The notes: a model not told the origin generated them from the letters alone. 22,564 bases of DNA from an uncultured Muribaculaceae bacterium (GCA_910584735.1 CAJUBM010000038.1:1-22564), one strand, 5' to 3'. Shown: positions 1 through 8,461, numbered from the stretch's first letter. Made by a program: numbers and translations.

Positions 1-50
1 GGCCTGCCGTCCCGGAGGTCCGGCGCCACTATAAAGTTACCTCGGATAAT
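1..50 (+). repeat. REP-like hairpin repeat, truncated copy A with AT-rich tail
   Basis: Bases 1-29 match the last 29 bases of the 31-base core found five more times in the window. Bases 30-50 carry a tail (TATAAAGTTACCTCGGATAAT) that recurs as an inverted copy at 17967-17985, as a variant at 10778-10799 and, without a core, at 18137-18158. The first two core bases and the left part of the unit lie before the window. The core can fold as GTGGC, a CT bulge, GCCG, an 11-base loop, CGGC, GCCAC. It contains no ORF and is probably a non-autonomous repeat. Confidence 0.85.
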
Positions 51-135
51 GTTTTCCATTGGAAGATTGGTGTCTCCGAATTATGACACATTTACTAAAA
101 TGATTTCGACCAGTTACTTATTCCCGAAAAAGAAA

Positions 136-166
136 TCTGTTTTATAGCGAAATCTTCGTAATTTTG
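136..166 (+). promoter_or_regulatory. Putative Bacteroidetes-type promoter of the TPR gene
   Basis: TAATTTTG at 159-166 fits the Bacteroidetes -7 consensus TAnnTTTG. TCTG at 136-139 lies 19 bases upstream and is one mismatch from the -33 TTTG box. Transcription would start near 172, leaving a leader of about 14 bases before the ATG at 186. The box sits within CGTAATTTTG, which is also seen upstream of dusB. Assigned by consensus only. Confidence 0.5.
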
Positions 167-185
167 CGGGAAAGAATTTCCGACA

Positions 186-1028
186 ATGACATTATCACGC
201 ATCAATGCTCTCAAAACAGCGATATTATCAGCCATACTTTTAGTAACGTTCTCCATACATGTTTCTGCCGCTGAGCCGGAATACCTGCAATTGGTAGGCG
301 CAGCCGATGAGGCCGTTGCCGCCGGAGACTGGGCCAAGGCACAGGAATGTTACCGCGCAGCGATGCGCTCACAACCCGCCAACCCCAACAATATCCTCCT
401 GCTGACGAATCTCGGCATGGTGCAGCATTATGCCGGGGAAGACTCCACGGCTCTGGCAACCCTGACGGACGCCCATGCCATAGCCCCTAAATCCACCACC
501 GTGCTATCAAACCGTGGCAAAGTGTTATACGAACTCGGACGTCTCGATGATGCCATTGCAGATTTCTCGCAGGTACTCGAACTTGACTCGGTCAACACCA
601 CGGCGCTGTTCAACCGTGGCTGCATATACCTGCGCAAAGGTGATACCGCCGCTGCCGAGACGGACCTGTTGAAATACTCCTCCCTGTGTCCCGACGACCT
701 CAACTCCACAGCCTCTTTGGCCGTGCTATACAGCAACACTGAGCGAACCACCCGGGCCCTCCCCTACTACGACAAACTGATTAAAGAACGCCCGAACGCC
801 GACACCTACGCCGCCCGCGCCATGTGCTATCTCATCCTGGAGAAGCTCCCCGAAGCCTCCGACGACATAGCCTCCGGCCTTACCCTCGAACCCGACAACG
901 GCGAACTCTACTACTGCCGCGCCTACCTGAACCATCTCCGCTACCGCGACGAGGATGCCCGCGCCGATGCCGACCGAGCCCGTTCCCTTGGCGTGGACGC
1001 GCACCGCATCGACGCCCTCTTCCAATAA
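186..1028 (+). CDS. Exported tetratricopeptide repeat (TPR) protein
   Basis: A 280-residue protein that begins with a hydrophobic signal peptide (about residues 1-29, ending HVSAA). The rest is almost entirely TPR-like helical hairpins, about six or seven from residue 33 to 270, recognisable by patterns such as NRGKVLYELGRLDDAIADF and ALFNRGCIYLRKGDTAAAE. TPR arrays are protein-binding scaffolds; no catalytic domain is visible, so its partner and role are unknown. A periplasmic location is inferred from the signal peptide. The ATG at 186 is chosen because it gives a complete signal peptide and lies just after a good promoter box. It is the only plus-strand gene in the window and converges on the next gene with a 12-base gap. 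It could be a lipid-free periplasmic scaffold or an envelope-stress accessory protein. Confidence 0.85.
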   Translation: MTLSRINALKTAILSAILLVTFSIHVSAAEPEYLQLVGAADEAVAAGDWAKAQECYRAAMRSQPANPNNILLLTNLGMVQHYAGEDSTALATLTDAHAIAPKSTTVLSNRGKVLYELGRLDDAIADFSQVLELDSVNTTALFNRGCIYLRKGDTAAAETDLLKYSSLCPDDLNSTASLAVLYSNTERTTRALPYYDKLIKERPNADTYAARAMCYLILEKLPEASDDIASGLTLEPDNGELYYCRAYLNHLRYRDEDARADADRARSLGVDAHRIDALFQ

Positions 1029-1040
1029 TATGACTGCTCT

Positions 1041-1571
1041 CTATAAATCCACTATTTCCCATTGGCGCCCACAGGCGGTGAGATAGCGGAAAACGTCATC
1101 AACCGTTATACGCATGTAGCCGTTGGGGGTACCGTCAGTGCAGCCGTAGTAAGGGTGCGAAAGCACCTCGCTGTCAAAGACGAAACGCACTTCCTGGGGC
1201 GCGACGATCGCGCTCAACGCCGTGGCTCCGCCCACAGGCGTACCAAGCATGGCAAGGAGCATATCGGCAGGCGCGAAAGATACGCGCGAAACGCCCAGCG
1301 CCCTACCGAAATCCTTCGTGACGAACGGCTTATCCCCTTTCGTCACAAAAAGGTAGAACGCCGTCTGCTGGCGGTTGGTAAGGAAGATGGTCTTCACCGT
1401 CTCCATGTCGAGGGCGCGGTTTATGGCTATACAATCGTCCATCGTGATTGCATCGCCGGTATCTACACGCCGGAATGAAATCTGTAACTCCGCGAGTTTC
1501 TTATAAACCGCCTCTTGGAGCGGCGATTTGAACTCTGCGGGAATATCAGTCTTTGGTTCGCTTACGTACAT
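1041..1571 (-). CDS. ProX/YbaK-type prolyl-tRNA editing deacylase
   Basis: A 176-residue single-domain protein of the YbaK/ProRS-INS superfamily. These free-standing editing enzymes hydrolyse wrongly charged aminoacyl-tRNA(Pro) (usually Ala, in some members Cys) in the cytosol, protecting translation accuracy. Family-like segments visible here are VKTIFLTNRQQTAFYLFV (about residues 59-76), GDKPFVTKDFGRALGVSRV (79-97), the loop GTPVGGATALSAI (110-122) and a C-terminal segment ending EIVDL. Lys60 sits where the family has its conserved lysine. Length is normal for the ProX branch. The ATG start gives the expected N-terminus. It is 71 bases after the flippase stop, so it may be co-transcribed or separate; no promoter box was recognised. 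Substrate (Ala or Cys) cannot be decided from sequence alone. Confidence 0.85.
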   Translation of the reverse strand: MYVSEPKTDIPAEFKSPLQEAVYKKLAELQISFRRVDTGDAITMDDCIAINRALDMETVKTIFLTNRQQTAFYLFVTKGDKPFVTKDFGRALGVSRVSFAPADMLLAMLGTPVGGATALSAIVAPQEVRFVFDSEVLSHPYYGCTDGTPNGYMRITVDDVFRYLTACGRQWEIVDL

Positions 1572-1642
1572 AGGTGATAAATTGGTTCGTCAGTCTCTAA
1601 AAATATTATTTGCGATGACCGGTATATTAGATGCCCGGTATA

Positions 1643-3127
1643 TTATTTGCGGCGCCCGAGATAGGAGAACACCTCTGCCTGGATTACCGAGCGGCACAGA
1701 AGATTGGCACCGACATATACCGACAATCCCACAGCGCCCTGCACCGTAAGCAACAGCCACGGATTGGAAATAACGAACGTGAACGCCCACATGGCGCCCA
1801 TCGCAACCACAGTCAGACCGCAGTAGGGAGCCGAATCACGCAGGAAGCCGAACGAGTTTCGTCCCGTAAGCGGCGCCGTCTTCATTATCATCACCCCCCA
1901 CGTAATCACGGAGGCAAACAACTGCCCCCACAGCAAGACTTTCAGCCCCCACACTATGTCTCCCCCATCGGTCGCCGCAATCCATGGGTAGGTGACGGCA
2001 AGGAAAAGCAGGGCGGCACCGTCACGAAGCACCTCCATACGGAACACTAACCTGGTGCGGGCAAGCGCTATGGCATAATTATTATAGTTGGCCGTAAGCA
2101 CCGTGAAGACTCCGCGCAACAGCAATATGCGAAACAACGGTATGGAAAAATCCCATTTCGTGCCGAAAAGACAGTGGAAAATCTGCGGCGCCATAACCAG
2201 CAGGAAACCCATGCAGGGGAATATCAGGTACGATGTACAGCGGTTCATCTTCGCGGCCGCACGGCAGAAACGCCCACTGTCATCCTGAACCTCCGAAAGC
2301 GTAGGAAGGAAAGCCGATGTCAGGGTCTGCGACACCGTGGTAATCCCCATCTTGCTCCATTTATCGGCCTGGGTGTAATAGCCCAACGGCACCAATCCGG
2401 CCCGGAATCCGATGAAAAACGAGTATATGTTTTGGAAAACAGTGTTGAGAAACGAAGTCGCCATCATCCCCGACCCTACGGCGAAGAACGACCTCAAAGC
2501 CCCGGTCGAGAATCGGAACAACGGACGCCATCCCGAGGTGAGCCACAACACAAGGCTTTTTACCGCGTTAAGGGTGAGCGTCTGCCACACTATGGCCCAC
2601 GCCCCGTAGCCGGCAACCGCGAGCCATATGCCCACAATAGCTCCGGCGAACAGCCCGGCGGCATTTGCGGCGGCAACCATGCGGACATCCATCTTCTTCA
2701 TAAGACGGTTGGTCTGCACTATCGCCGAGGCATTGAGTATGAAGCTCAGAAACATCACACGGCTCAGAGGGATAAGCCGCGAATCATTCTGGAAAATACG
2801 GGCAATCAAAGGAGCGCAGAAAAACAGCACCAGATATATCATGCAGGCTATGCCGAGATTGAACCACAGCACAGTGGAATAGTCCAGCCTTGAGGGACGT
2901 CTGCGCTGCAGCAGGGCATATGAAAAACCGCTGTCAACAAACAACGAGGCAAAAGCCTGGAACACCAGCACGGCACCAACCAGACCGAAATCCTCCTGTG
3001 TCAGCAGATTCGCCAACACAATCCCCGTAAGAAGATAGAGAGCCTGCTGCGAAACCTTGTCAACAAAGTTCCACTTAACAGACCCGGCTGTGAGCCGTTT
3101 CAAATCCGCGTTTCCACTATGCTCCAT
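1643..3127 (-). CDS. Polysaccharide/LPS flippase (MOP superfamily, WzxC-like)
   Basis: A 494-residue integral membrane protein with about 12-14 hydrophobic segments spread over its whole length. The N-terminus (VKWNFVDKVSQQALYLLTGI, then LANLLTQEDFGLVGAVLVFQ) and the LGYYTQADKWSKMG segment near the middle are characteristic of the Polysacc_synt_3/WzxC branch of the MOP flippases. These move undecaprenyl-linked glycans across the inner membrane for O-antigen, capsule or exopolysaccharide assembly. No glycosyltransferase or polymerase gene is adjacent, so the glycan cannot be named. It lies 17 bases after the GIN-domain gene and is probably co-transcribed with it. The length is normal and there is no sign of damage. 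Confidence 0.88.
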   Translation of the reverse strand: MEHSGNADLKRLTAGSVKWNFVDKVSQQALYLLTGIVLANLLTQEDFGLVGAVLVFQAFASLFVDSGFSYALLQRRRPSRLDYSTVLWFNLGIACMIYLVLFFCAPLIARIFQNDSRLIPLSRVMFLSFILNASAIVQTNRLMKKMDVRMVAAANAAGLFAGAIVGIWLAVAGYGAWAIVWQTLTLNAVKSLVLWLTSGWRPLFRFSTGALRSFFAVGSGMMATSFLNTVFQNIYSFFIGFRAGLVPLGYYTQADKWSKMGITTVSQTLTSAFLPTLSEVQDDSGRFCRAAAKMNRCTSYLIFPCMGFLLVMAPQIFHCLFGTKWDFSIPLFRILLLRGVFTVLTANYNNYAIALARTRLVFRMEVLRDGAALLFLAVTYPWIAATDGGDIVWGLKVLLWGQLFASVITWGVMIMKTAPLTGRNSFGFLRDSAPYCGLTVVAMGAMWAFTFVISNPWLLLTVQGAVGLSVYVGANLLCRSVIQAEVFSYLGRRK

Positions 3128-3144
3128 AAAATACGAACAGGCTC

Positions 3145-3930
3145 CTATTCATCGGGCATCTTCATCACCTTCACTCCCATGCCGAAATTACGTACCTTCT
3201 TAGGATTACCCTTATAATAAAGCTTGCCGGGGAACATACCTTTCACCACAAGTGAACCTGTGACCCACACCCCTGTAGTGCCTTTGCCAAAGAAACGACA
3301 TGAAGCATCGACTGTCTCCAGCCCGTCGGCAAGGATAGTTCCCACCCCGGTATTTGAGAATACCGCCTCGCGGCATGTCCCTGTAAGCGTCAGAGTGCCG
3401 TTCCCGGTCTTTATCGCGGCTTCAAGTTTGTTGCAGTCAAGGTCGCGCACTACGAGACGTCCGTTACCTATAAGGCTGGCCTTGAAATTCACCGTGGGTT
3501 TTGGTGCGAGCACACGCACGGTTGAATCTCCGGCATTGGTCACCTCCACAAGGAAACGTGCGTAGACATGGATGGTCGGAAGCCCCGCCTGAAGCTCATC
3601 CTCCTGATGGAACTGCTTCTGTATGGTAAGTTTTCCTTTCTTATTGTTTTCAAACAATATATTTGCCGCTATGTCGCGCGTTGTCTCAAACAGCACCATC
3701 CCCGCCGAATCCTGCGAGCAATGATACTCCACATTCAGCCCGTCAACCACATTCAGATTACTGAAATCGCCGATGTTAAGCTCATAATGACCCAACACAT
3801 CCGTCTCATGAGCAGTCTGGAGCATGTTTTCATCAGCAATAGAATCATTACCGGCAACATCCCCGGACTGAGCCACGGCATATGTGCAGCAAAACAATAT
3901 GGATGCGAATAATAAATATACCTGTTTCAT
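3145..3930 (-). CDS. Exported GIN-domain (DUF2807) beta-helix protein
   Basis: A 261-residue protein with a signal peptide (about residues 1-21, ending AVAQ). Residues from about 52 to 240 match the GIN/DUF2807 'putative auto-transporter adhesin head' family: FSNLNVVDGLNVEYH at the start, then short beta-strand repeats with asymmetric Gly/Asn turns such as GNGRLVVRDLDCNKLEAAI, GNGTLTLTG and GTTGVWVTGSLVVKG. The family is very common in Bacteroidetes, is thought to form an extended beta-helix, and its molecular role is poorly known. An envelope or surface location is inferred. The flippase follows after 17 bases, so the pair may be one transcript. A weak promoter-like TAATTTTA (minus strand, 3943-3950) precedes the start but lacks the final G. 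Confidence 0.8.
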   Translation of the reverse strand: MKQVYLLFASILFCCTYAVAQSGDVAGNDSIADENMLQTAHETDVLGHYELNIGDFSNLNVVDGLNVEYHCSQDSAGMVLFETTRDIAANILFENNKKGKLTIQKQFHQEDELQAGLPTIHVYARFLVEVTNAGDSTVRVLAPKPTVNFKASLIGNGRLVVRDLDCNKLEAAIKTGNGTLTLTGTCREAVFSNTGVGTILADGLETVDASCRFFGKGTTGVWVTGSLVVKGMFPGKLYYKGNPKKVRNFGMGVKVMKMPDE

Positions 3931-4005
3931 CTTGGAGTTATATAAAATTATATATGAGAGGTTTACATTATCGCCGGCGCCTTCACGCAGACGATTAGTT
4001 ACATT

Positions 4006-5022
4006 TCAGCCATTGGTATCGACAGCGACAAAACGCCCCGAGGCCAATCCATCCTGCACATCCTCGAGAATAGCCATCAGTTCTGCGCGTGAATCGGCGC
4101 GAAGCATCGCTATACGGGTGTCACGGAAATGGGATATGCCTTTGAACAACGTACATGTGGCCAGATGGCGCCTTATATGGAGAATCCCACGGTATTCATC
4201 GATACGGTCGATGCTCTCCGCAATCTGCCGCCGCAGTATCCCGAACTTCTCCTCCACCGATAACGGCGCAAAACGCATGTCATCGGGATAAAGCGCCCGT
4301 TTGAGGTCGTTGAATATCCAGGGGTTGCCGATAGCCGCACGGCCTACCATCACCCCGTCCACGCCATATTTGGAAAAGGCATCCAACAAACGTCCCGGAG
4401 AGTCAATATCGCCGTTCCCTATCACCGGGATATGCAGCCGGGGATTCTCTTTCACCCGCGCAATCATCTCCCAGTCGGCCTCGCCGGTGTACATCTGCGA
4501 GCGTGTGCGCCCGTGCACGGTCAGAGCCTGTATGCCGCAGTCCTGCAACTGTTCGGCCAGTTCTACTATCACCTTATGCTCGTGGTCCCATCCAAGACGC
4601 GTCTTCACCGTAACAGGCACAGACACGGCCTTAACCACCGACCTGGTTATCTCCAGCATCTTGGGAATGTCGCGGAGCATACCGGCCCCGGCACCCTTTC
4701 CGGCAACCTTCTTCACAGGGCAGCCGAAATTTATATCCAGAATATCCGGCTTGGCGGCCTCCACCATCTTAGCAGCCTCAACCATCGGCTCTACCTCGCG
4801 GCCATAAATCTGTATGGCCGTGGGGCGTTCGCGAGGGTCTATTGCCAGCTTGCGGGTCGTGGCCGCGATATTACGAATCAAGGCATCGGCCGACACGAAC
4901 TCGGAGTATGTGGCATCTGCGCCCAACTCTTTACAAATCAAGCGAAACGACTTATCTGTCACATCTTCCATAGGGGCAAGCATCACAGGACGCTCACCAA
5001 GATCAAGCCCGGCAATTTTCAT
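4006..5022 (-). CDS. dusB: tRNA-dihydrouridine synthase, DusB type
   Basis: A 338-residue FMN enzyme that reduces specific uridines in the tRNA D-loop to dihydrouridine using NAD(P)H. The TIM-barrel Dus domain spans about residues 10-240. It shows VMLAPMEDVTDKSFR at the N-terminal FMN edge, DINFGCPVKKV with catalytic Cys101, VTVKTRLGWD, LTVHGRTRSQMYTGEADWE, VIGNGDI and GVMVGRAAIGNPWIF for phosphate binding. A helical tRNA-binding domain follows to the end. The barrel features and length fit DusB better than DusA or DusC. It starts 90 bases downstream of the M16 peptidase stop, with its own promoter-like box, so it is probably a separate unit. The exact uridine modified is inferred from the family only. 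Confidence 0.93.
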   Translation of the reverse strand: MKIAGLDLGERPVMLAPMEDVTDKSFRLICKELGADATYSEFVSADALIRNIAATTRKLAIDPRERPTAIQIYGREVEPMVEAAKMVEAAKPDILDINFGCPVKKVAGKGAGAGMLRDIPKMLEITRSVVKAVSVPVTVKTRLGWDHEHKVIVELAEQLQDCGIQALTVHGRTRSQMYTGEADWEMIARVKENPRLHIPVIGNGDIDSPGRLLDAFSKYGVDGVMVGRAAIGNPWIFNDLKRALYPDDMRFAPLSVEEKFGILRRQIAESIDRIDEYRGILHIRRHLATCTLFKGISHFRDTRIAMLRADSRAELMAILEDVQDGLASGRFVAVDTNG

Positions 5023-5026
5023 ATCA

Positions 5027-5034
5027 CAAAATTA
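5027..5034 (-). promoter_or_regulatory. Putative -7 box of dusB
   Basis: Read on the minus strand this is TAATTTTG, a match to TAnnTTTG, inside the same CGTAATTTTG decamer found before the TPR gene. No convincing -33 TTTG is seen at the expected spacing, and the box is only about 5 bases from the ATG. If used it would give a nearly leaderless transcript. Weak call. Confidence 0.33.
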
Positions 5035-5112
5035 CGAAAAACAAACCGAAAACGCCCCGCCATAACCTTTTTTTACGCATTTCCGCACCATTCCGAACAA
5101 GAAACATCGGAT

Positions 5113-6354
5113 TCAACCAAGGGTGAGGGAGGAACATCGGTCTGGAATAACCCTGTGTGCAACGCGGAGAATGTCATCGGAGGTAAGGGAAATTATTGCG
5201 GCGGCAACCTCCTGCGGGGAAGGCACCAGGGAGCGATACATCATGGAACGCGCCATATTCATAGCCGATTGCTCCATGTTGTCGGAAGCCACTACGAGCT
5301 GCCCCAGATATTGTCTTTTGGCATTTTCCAATGCCCGTGGAGAAAGGGGATGCGAGGCTATCCGGGACAGTTCGGCATAGACCAGTTCCAGACAACGGTC
5401 GTTATCCTCCGGGTCGCACCCGTAATAAACGGTGAATAACCCGCAGTCTGTGAACCGCGAGGCTGATGCTTCCACCGAATAAACCAACCCTCTGCGCTCA
5501 CGCAGCGACACATTAAGCCGCGAGTTCATACCCGGGCCGCCAAGTATATTTATCAGCAACCCCATGGCGTAGCGGTCGGATGACAGCATGCCCCCTATCC
5601 GCGCCCCTACCACGGTATTGGCCTGATGTGACGGAGCCTGTCGGCGCACCCGGAACGGCGCCACGGCAGCAGGTTCAAACCTGGCCGGAAGTGTCCCCTC
5701 CCCTATACCCCGGAAATAACGCTCTACGAGCCTCACAACCTTTTCGGGAGGTTCCGGGCCGAGGTAGAACACAGTCATTCGGCATGCGGTATAGCATTTC
5801 TCAGCCCAACGCCGGCAGCAGTCAGTGCCGAATGTCTGCAATGTAGTCGCCGATCCCAGGATATTATGCCCCAACTGCGAACCGTAGAAGAACAAATCCT
5901 CAAAATCATCAAACACACTCTCAGCGGGAGCATCAAGACATGCGTCAATCTCATCGCCGACAACCGCCCGCTCCTTTTCAAGTTCGGCAGCCGGAAAAAC
6001 CGAGTTCATGCACAGGTCGGCTATCAGATCCACGCCACGGGCAAGATTCCCGGCAGGCGCCACGGCATATACGTACGTCTCCTCTTTCGATGTAAAAGCA
6101 TTAAGTTCGCCGCCGACACCCTCCATACGGTTTATTATATGTCCCGACCGACGATGCGTCGTGCCTTTGAAGATAGTATGTTCCACGAAATGGGCCAGTC
6201 CGTATTCACCCGGCGCCTCGTCCCGGCTCCCGGTATTCACTGCCACGCCGAAATATTCCGCACGTGTATCGGCACGACAACAAACAGCCTTCATCCCTGA
6301 AGGGAGGATAAAGGTTTCTACAAGCCTGTCTCTATCTCCTGACAAACGCCCCAT
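5113..6354 (-). CDS. M16 family zinc metallopeptidase (processing-peptidase-like)
   Basis: A 413-residue peptidase of the insulinase/pitrilysin family M16, of the single-module, processing-peptidase size. The inverted zinc motif HFVEH (His55, Glu58, His59 counting from the ATG at 6354) is followed about 76 residues later by the third-ligand region RAVVGDEI. The second half carries the typical ILGGPGMNSRLNVSLRERRG and LVYSVEA segments. All catalytic positions are present. There is no clear signal peptide, so it may be cytosolic; periplasmic relatives exist. The ATG at 6354 is preferred to an in-frame TTG two codons earlier. It follows ispG by 22 bases as the likely last gene of the rpoN operon. 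Substrate unknown. Confidence 0.9.
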   Translation of the reverse strand: MGRLSGDRDRLVETFILPSGMKAVCCRADTRAEYFGVAVNTGSRDEAPGEYGLAHFVEHTIFKGTTHRRSGHIINRMEGVGGELNAFTSKEETYVYAVAPAGNLARGVDLIADLCMNSVFPAAELEKERAVVGDEIDACLDAPAESVFDDFEDLFFYGSQLGHNILGSATTLQTFGTDCCRRWAEKCYTACRMTVFYLGPEPPEKVVRLVERYFRGIGEGTLPARFEPAAVAPFRVRRQAPSHQANTVVGARIGGMLSSDRYAMGLLINILGGPGMNSRLNVSLRERRGLVYSVEASASRFTDCGLFTVYYGCDPEDNDRCLELVYAELSRIASHPLSPRALENAKRQYLGQLVVASDNMEQSAMNMARSMMYRSLVPSPQEVAAAIISLTSDDILRVAHRVIPDRCSSLTLG

Positions 6355-6376
6355 CAACAAGCCTCCACGCTACAGA

Positions 6377-7921
6377 TTAAGATATACGTCCGTCCTCACG
6401 CAGAATCGCCAGAAGCCGCTCCACGGCCTCCTCGGAAGGGATATTCTTCTCTACACATTCTTTCCCGCGATAAAGACTCACACGCCCTACACCGGCTCCG
6501 ACATAACCGTAATCGGCATCGGCCATCTCCCCCGGACCGTTCACGATACAACCCATCACGCCTATTTTCAATCCCGGATACCCGGCAAGCGCCTCTTTCA
6601 CACGTGCCAGCGTCTGCTGTAGGTCGAACATAGTACGTCCGCATCCGGGACAGGCTATAAACTCCGTACGAGTGATGCGTATGCGCGCAGCCTGCAATAT
6701 TCCGAGAGCCAAATCAATGCGCTCCTGCCGGCTAAGTTGCGGCGCATCAATATCAAGCACATCTATGCAGCCGTCAAGCAGAACGCCACCAAGGTCTATC
6801 GCTGCGGCGACACGTACCTCATCGGGCGACATCCCGGCCGGATATACCACCGTCAGCGACACAGGCACATCAGGCAGTTCCCGGCTGAGGTAGGAACGTA
6901 TCTGGGCCGGTATATTATCCCCTGCCACCGACTTTAAAAGCATCTCGTCAGGCAGCTTATCCAACCCGTTTACAAGCACGGAAGGTAACACCCTTCGTTT
7001 CAGAGGACGAGAGGAGTCTTCACGAAAATCCTCAAAAGGCCCGGCCGAAGCCATCGCGCCTACATAGTCGGTAATCATGCGGGCCACCGGAATCTCATTT
7101 TCCGGCTCCTCGCTCAGAGAAACACGTATCGTGTCGCCTATACCGTCAGCCAACAGGGAGCCTATACCCAAGGCGCTCTTTATACGGGCGTCCTCGCCGT
7201 CACCGGCCTCGGTGACACCTAAATGGAGTGGGAAATGCATCCCCTCGCGATCCATTGCCTCCACGAGCAACCTCACCGTGCGCGTCATCACCACTACATT
7301 CGACGCCTTTATCGAGATTACAATATCCTTGAAATCCTCCTTTACGGCCACCCGCAGAAATTCCATAGCGCTCTCCACCATCCCCTCAGGCGTATCGCCG
7401 TAGCGGCTCATTATACGGTCGGAGAGCGACCCATGGTTCACCCCGATACGCACAGCCGTGTTATGCTCGCGGCACAGACGGAGGAAAGGCACAAACGCAT
7501 CAGCAATCTTCTGAAGCTCGCGCGCATATTCCTCATCGGTATATTCAAGTTTCTTGAACACACGTCCCGGGTCGACGAAATTACCGGGATTTATACGTAC
7601 TTTCTCCACCTCCTCGGCGGCGGCAAACGCAGCCTTAGGGTTGAAATGTATGTCGGCAACAAGGGGGATATCGCATCCGCGCCCGCGTAGTTTCCGGCGA
7701 ATTTCCCCCATGGCGCGGGCCTCGCGAACCCCCTGGGCCGTAAGACGGTCTATATCGGCTCCGGCACGTGCAATCCTCTCGGCTTGCGCCACCGAGCCTT
7801 CTATATCGTTTGTCGATGTATTATTCATCGACTGGAGCCTTATCGGAAAATCACTGCCTATCTCCACAGAGCCGACACGCGTGGTTGATGTCGGCCTGCG
7901 CCTGTATTCAAAATATCGCAA
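6377..7921 (-). CDS. ispG: 4-hydroxy-3-methylbut-2-enyl diphosphate synthase (IspG/GcpE) with a short insert domain
   Basis: A 514-residue 4Fe-4S enzyme of the MEP isoprenoid pathway that converts MEcPP to HMBPP. The N-terminal TIM barrel (about residues 10-285) shows PIRLQSMNNTSTND, VADIHFNP, KVRINPGNFVDPGR, GVNHGSLSDRIMSRYGDTPEGMVES and GVTEAGDGEDARIKSALGIG. The cluster domain has CPGCGRT (Cys424, Cys427) and GCIVNGPGE (Cys458, Glu465). Between them lies an insert domain of about 120 residues (288-405). From memory, Bacteroides IspG proteins are about 620 residues with an insert roughly 100 longer, so this is a trimmed version. The start is a TTG at 7919-7921, chosen because the N-terminal RYFEYRRRPTS aligns with family starts and no ATG lies nearby. 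It follows purE by 12 bases. Confidence 0.94.
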   Translation of the reverse strand: MRYFEYRRRPTSTTRVGSVEIGSDFPIRLQSMNNTSTNDIEGSVAQAERIARAGADIDRLTAQGVREARAMGEIRRKLRGRGCDIPLVADIHFNPKAAFAAAEEVEKVRINPGNFVDPGRVFKKLEYTDEEYARELQKIADAFVPFLRLCREHNTAVRIGVNHGSLSDRIMSRYGDTPEGMVESAMEFLRVAVKEDFKDIVISIKASNVVVMTRTVRLLVEAMDREGMHFPLHLGVTEAGDGEDARIKSALGIGSLLADGIGDTIRVSLSEEPENEIPVARMITDYVGAMASAGPFEDFREDSSRPLKRRVLPSVLVNGLDKLPDEMLLKSVAGDNIPAQIRSYLSRELPDVPVSLTVVYPAGMSPDEVRVAAAIDLGGVLLDGCIDVLDIDAPQLSRQERIDLALGILQAARIRITRTEFIACPGCGRTMFDLQQTLARVKEALAGYPGLKIGVMGCIVNGPGEMADADYGYVGAGVGRVSLYRGKECVEKNIPSEEAVERLLAILREDGRIS

Positions 7922-7933
7922 GGTAGGTATCTG

Positions 7934-8440
7934 TTAGTTAGTCTTGAAGTCGTATTTCACATCGGCCAGCGACTCGTTGGCCTTTACAATCTTCTGCCCT
8001 AAGGAGCTACGCCATGCATCATAACGGGCCTTTAGCGCAGTGTCCGAAAGCGCCAGGATGCGCACGGCAAGTACAGCCCCGTTCATAGCGCCGTCAATGC
8101 CGGTGGTAGCCACCGGTATGCCCGGAGGCATCTGGGCGATTGACAAAAGGGCATCCTGTCCCATTAGTGTAGCCCCGAGAGGCACTCCGATTACAGGTAG
8201 CGCGGTTATGGCCGCGATAACACCGGGAAGCGCTGCAGCCATACCGGCACCGGCTATGATGGCTTTCACACCGCGCCCCTCGGCATTGCGGGCGAAGTCG
8301 GCCACCTCATCCGGCGTACGGTGGGCCGACAGAGCTATCATTTCAAACGGCACCTCCATGGTGTTAAGAAACTCTGCGGCTTTCTTCATTACGGGCAGAT
8401 CCGATGTGCTGCCCATTATGATGCTTACTTGTGGATCCAT
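7934..8440 (-). CDS. purE: N5-carboxyaminoimidazole ribonucleotide mutase / AIR carboxylase PurE
   Basis: A 168-residue cytosolic enzyme of de novo purine synthesis, which forms 4-carboxy-AIR. The substrate-binding motif GSTSDLPVMKKAAE (residues 10-23) and the catalytic SAHRTPDEV (His40, equivalent to E. coli His45) are present, followed by PVIGVPL and LLSIAQMPPGIPVATTGIDGA. The loop reads GAGMAAALPG where E. coli class I PurE has GAGGAAHLPG. No purK is adjacent, so whether the substrate is N5-CAIR (with PurK elsewhere) or AIR plus CO2 is not decided here. It lies between the PAP2 gene (21-base gap) and ispG (12-base gap) in a tight operon; no purine riboswitch or operator was seen before it. 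Confidence 0.94.
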   Translation of the reverse strand: MDPQVSIIMGSTSDLPVMKKAAEFLNTMEVPFEMIALSAHRTPDEVADFARNAEGRGVKAIIAGAGMAAALPGVIAAITALPVIGVPLGATLMGQDALLSIAQMPPGIPVATTGIDGAMNGAVLAVRILALSDTALKARYDAWRSSLGQKIVKANESLADVKYDFKTN

Positions 8441-8461
8441 ATATCTTGTATGCTGTATTAA

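Noticed and set aside
2174..2893. 239-residue plus-strand reading frame
   Set aside because: It is antisense to the flippase gene; its hydrophilic, Arg/His/Gln-rich composition is what the opposite strand of a membrane protein gene gives.
5041..5110. Intrinsic terminator between the M16 peptidase gene and dusB
   Set aside because: There is a run of seven Ts, but the only stem found upstream is five pairs and is not next to it.
4432..5439. 335-residue plus-strand reading frame
   Set aside because: It is antisense to dusB and the M16 peptidase gene, both with clear catalytic motifs. Its translation is rich in His/Arg/Gly with no recognisable family.
8441..8461. Purine riboswitch or PurR-type operator before purE
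   Set aside because: The gap to the PAP2 gene is only 21 bases and shows no aptamer-like structure.
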